Below, piece by piece: positions 6,175 to 7,889 of a stretch of DNA of 7,889 bases. Where the stretch lies: contig JACWAG010000320.1 of the NCBI GenBank assembly GCA_014874425.1, positions 1 to 7,889 on the forward strand, given 5' to 3'. Below the pieces are notes generated by a model that worked only from the letters and a program-made list of their open reading frames with translations, searched no databases and had not been told where the DNA came from. A program made the position numbers and the translations under genes. The first letter of the stretch is position 1. The number at the start of each line of letters is the position of its first letter. Source of the DNA: Syntrophaceae bacterium (lineage in GTDB: Bacteria > Desulfobacterota > Desulfomonilia > Desulfomonilales > Desulfomonilaceae).

Positions 6175-7293
6175 ATGGCTTTTAACTTTAACATAACCCA
6201 CAAAGATACAGGATCACGAGCACGAACTGGTCTCCTGAAGCTGTCTCACGCGGAAGTGGAAACACCTGCGTTCATGCCCGTCGGAACCCTCGGGGCCATT
6301 AAGGCCGTCAGTCCAGAGACCGTTTGGGATATTGGGTTTCGCCTTGTGCTCTCGAACGCCTATCACCTATATCTACGACCTGGCCACGAGCTGATTGAGC
6401 ATTGCGGGGGTCTTGCCAGGTTTATGAACTGGAACGGCGCTATACTTACCGACAGCGGGGGGTTTCAGGCTTTTAGCCTGGCGAAGCTCCGCAAGATTAG
6501 CGATGAAGGGGTAATTTTTCAGTCCCATATTGACGGCTCGACTCACATGTTCACTCCTGAGTTGAGCATCGCAGTCCAGGAGGCGCTCGGAGTCGACATA
6601 ATCATGTGCCTGGATGATGTCAGAGGCTACCCTGTAAGTGAGTCTGATGCGCTGGAAGCGCTTGAACGAACAAGGTCGTGGGCGTCTCGAACCATTATGG
6701 CCAAAAAAAAAGTTGACCCTGCCTTGTTCTCCATAGTACAAGGATCGATGTTTCCTAGTCTCAGGAAGTTGAGCGCAGAGGGACTAACTTCCCTGGGATT
6801 TGATGGATACGCGATCGGCGGCCTGAGTGTGGGGGAACCTCATGAACTGATGGTCGAAATTATTGACGTGACCACCCCTTATTTGCCTGAGAACAAGCCT
6901 CGGTATCTAATGGGAGTTGGTAAACCGCTCGATATTTTGGAAGCGGCCATCAGGGGTGTAGATTTGTTTGACTGCGTCTTGCCCACTAGAAACGCTCGGA
7001 ACGCAAATTTGTTCACATCGTCGGGACGTGTAAATATTCGCAATTCGAGATATCGTGACGATCAGCGTCCGATAGATTTTGATTGTGGATGTGTTTTGTG
7101 CCGGAATTACTCTAGAGCTTACCTACGACATCTCTTTCGTGAGAAAGAAATTCTTGGGTTTACTTTAGCCACTGTGCATAATCTTAGCTTTTATTACCGT
7201 CTCATGTCTGATATTAGAACAGCAATCAGGGAAGACAACTTGAATTCTTTAATTCAAATGCACTTATCCCGATCGGAGGAAATCAATGATTGA
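6175..7293 (+). CDS. tgt: tRNA-guanine transglycosylase (queuosine biosynthesis)
   Basis: Exchanges guanine-34 in the anticodon of GUN tRNAs (Asp, Asn, His, Tyr) for a 7-deazaguanine base, in bacteria usually preQ1. At 372 residues it is full length. Active-site residues match the Zymomonas enzyme: D93 in LTDSGGFQ (D102), D147 (D156), Q189 (Q203), G216 (G230) and nucleophile D266 in FDCVLPTR (D280). Zinc ligands are C304, C306, C309 and H335. The position of Cys158 is V149 here, within an LDDV motif, while the Val233 position keeps Val (V219). The ATG at 6175 is the first possible start after the in-frame stop at 6109 and gives the usual N-terminus, yet no Shine-Dalgarno sequence precedes it. 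The 3' end overlaps yajC by 8 bp, so the two are probably co-transcribed and coupled. Confidence 0.97.
   Translation: MAFNFNITHKDTGSRARTGLLKLSHAEVETPAFMPVGTLGAIKAVSPETVWDIGFRLVLSNAYHLYLRPGHELIEHCGGLARFMNWNGAILTDSGGFQAFSLAKLRKISDEGVIFQSHIDGSTHMFTPELSIAVQEALGVDIIMCLDDVRGYPVSESDALEALERTRSWASRTIMAKKKVDPALFSIVQGSMFPSLRKLSAEGLTSLGFDGYAIGGLSVGEPHELMVEIIDVTTPYLPENKPRYLMGVGKPLDILEAAIRGVDLFDCVLPTRNARNANLFTSSGRVNIRNSRYRDDQRPIDFDCGCVLCRNYSRAYLRHLFREKEILGFTLATVHNLSFYYRLMSDIRTAIREDNLNSLIQMHLSRSEEIND
7275..7279 (+). promoter_or_regulatory. Ribosome binding site of yajC inside the tgt 3' end
   Basis: GGAGG lies 6 nt before the ATG at 7286, an ideal spacing. The in-frame ATG at 7295 would be 15 nt away. This favours 7286 as the start and hence the 8-bp overlap with tgt. 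Confidence 0.75.
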
Positions 7294-7630
7294 TATGGCT
7301 TACGCCATGGGTCCGCAAACCGGCCAGGCTGGTGGTGACGGAATCCAGTCTTTAGTTCAATTTTTGCCCATTATTCTTATCTTTGTCGTGTTCTATTTTT
7401 TGCTGATTCGGCCTCAGCAAAAAAAGGCTAAAGACCACAAGGCAATATTGGACAACCTGAAGAAGGGCGACAATGTCATTACTCAGGGCGGCATGTATGG
7501 GAAAATTGCAGCGATTCAGGACCAGACCATTGTTCTGGAAATCGCAGATAAAGTCCGTGTTCGTGTGGCCAGACCATACATCGCAGGACTCGCCTCGACC
7601 CCTCCGCCACCTATGGAACCGGGCGCATGA
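7286..7630 (+). CDS. yajC: YajC, Sec translocon accessory subunit
   Basis: Small inner-membrane protein that associates with SecD-SecF and the SecYEG channel in protein export. The 114-residue length is normal. A short Gly/Gln-rich N-terminus leads to one membrane segment (about 25-41, FLPIILIFVVFYFLLI), directly followed by the family hallmark RPQQKK (42-47). The cytoplasmic domain contains LKKGDNVITQGGMYGKI (59-75) and a beta-rich stretch, and the protein ends in a Pro-rich tail (STPPPPMEPGA). The gene overlaps tgt and is followed 13 nt later by secD, the conserved order in many bacteria. The part encoded by 7532-7589 (from V83 onward) reappears exactly at the right edge of the window. Confidence 0.96.
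   Translation: MIDMAYAMGPQTGQAGGDGIQSLVQFLPIILIFVVFYFLLIRPQQKKAKDHKAILDNLKKGDNVITQGGMYGKIAAIQDQTIVLEIADKVRVRVARPYIAGLASTPPPPMEPGA
7532..7589 (+). repeat. 58-bp direct repeat, copy 1 (inside yajC)
   Basis: These 58 bases are identical to 7832-7889. The match begins GTTCTGGAAATCGCAG and stops being identical on the left at 7531 (T against A at 7831). This copy fits the yajC reading frame and family, so it is the native location. Confidence 0.97.
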
Positions 7631-7643
7631 GGAGACATGCTAG

Positions 7644-7889
7644 ATGATAGAGAGTCTCAAGACACGATTCATAATAATTTTTGCAGTTCTGATCGTCTGT
7701 ATTTTTTTAATTTACCCCTCGTTGGGTCCTGTTCCCGCCGTTTGGTCCAAGTATCTTCCCGATAGCCCTATCAGGCTTGGGTTGGATCTTCAGGGGGGAC
7801 TATACCTGGTCCTGGAGGTACAAGCAGATAAGTTCTGGAAATCGCAGATAAAGTCCGTGTTCGTGTGGCCAGACCATACATCGCAGGAC
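7644..7889 (+). CDS. secD: SecD N-terminus, 3'-partial and chimeric after residue 63
   Basis: SecD is the polytopic export factor that uses the proton gradient to help release proteins from the translocon. The start at 7644 is fixed by an in-frame TAG directly before it and by GGAG at 7631-7634 (9 nt spacing). Residues 1-63 are typical: a first membrane segment at 8-27, a short periplasmic start, and the hallmark IRLGLDLQGGLYLVLEV at 43-59. From codon 63-64 on, the DNA is an exact copy of yajC sequence read in another frame, giving 19 residues (FWKSQIKSVF onward) that do not resemble SecD. Only 7644 to about 7831 should be trusted as secD. Whether the gene is broken in the organism or only in the assembly cannot be decided here. 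Confidence 0.85.
   Translation, partial: MIESLKTRFIIIFAVLIVCIFLIYPSLGPVPAVWSKYLPDSPIRLGLDLQGGLYLVLEVQADKFWKSQIKSVFVWPDHTSQD
7832..7889 (+). repeat. 58-bp direct repeat, copy 2 (interrupting secD at the window edge)
   Basis: Identical to 7532-7589 at an offset of exactly 300 bases, and it runs to the last base of the window, so its full extent is unknown. It sits in secD at codon 63 and is read out of the yajC frame there. The pattern is that of a tandem duplication of the 300-bp unit 7532-7831, or of a false join at a contig end. Confidence 0.95.

Overview
This window looks like a bacterial chromosome fragment, most likely from an anaerobic member of the Desulfobacterota (the former deltaproteobacteria, for example a Syntrophobacterales- or Desulfomonile-like lineage). 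That placement is an inference. It rests on the tgt-yajC-secD gene order, on an acyl-CoA dehydrogenase close to the glutaryl-CoA dehydrogenase-like enzymes of strict anaerobes, and on a heavy-metal RND pump next to unremarkable housekeeping genes. Both ends of the window cut through genes, so it may be a whole contig.

Layout, all genes on the + strand. (1) 3-3059: a CzcA-type heavy-metal RND efflux pump that is open at the left edge; its true start lies outside the window. (2) 3102-4628: a well-formed sigma70-type promoter, then two closely packed genes. They encode a small exported Pro/Gln-rich protein of unknown function and an integral membrane protein of the lysylphosphatidylglycerol synthase TM / YbhN-AglD family, 4 nt apart. 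(3) 4629-6136: a single acyl-CoA dehydrogenase gene with a long leader, a perfect TetR-type inverted repeat near the inferred transcription start, and a terminator-like hairpin after the stop codon. (4) 6175-7889: tgt (queuosine tRNA modification), yajC (overlapping tgt by 8 bp) and the start of secD, a typical queuosine/protein-export cluster.

Two points stand out. The last 58 bases of the window (7832-7889) exactly repeat 7532-7589, inside yajC, at an offset of 300 bases. This breaks the secD reading after about residue 63, so the right end is either a tandem duplication or, more probably, an assembly artefact, and should not be read as real secD sequence. Second, the Tgt protein carries Val149 at the preQ1-pocket position where bacterial enzymes normally have Cys, within an LDDV motif like that of the eukaryotic queuine-using enzyme, which raises a question about its substrate.

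I found no CRISPR array, tRNA, rRNA, insertion sequence or clear new multi-gene system. The least explained part is the exported Pro/Gln-rich protein paired with the membrane protein.
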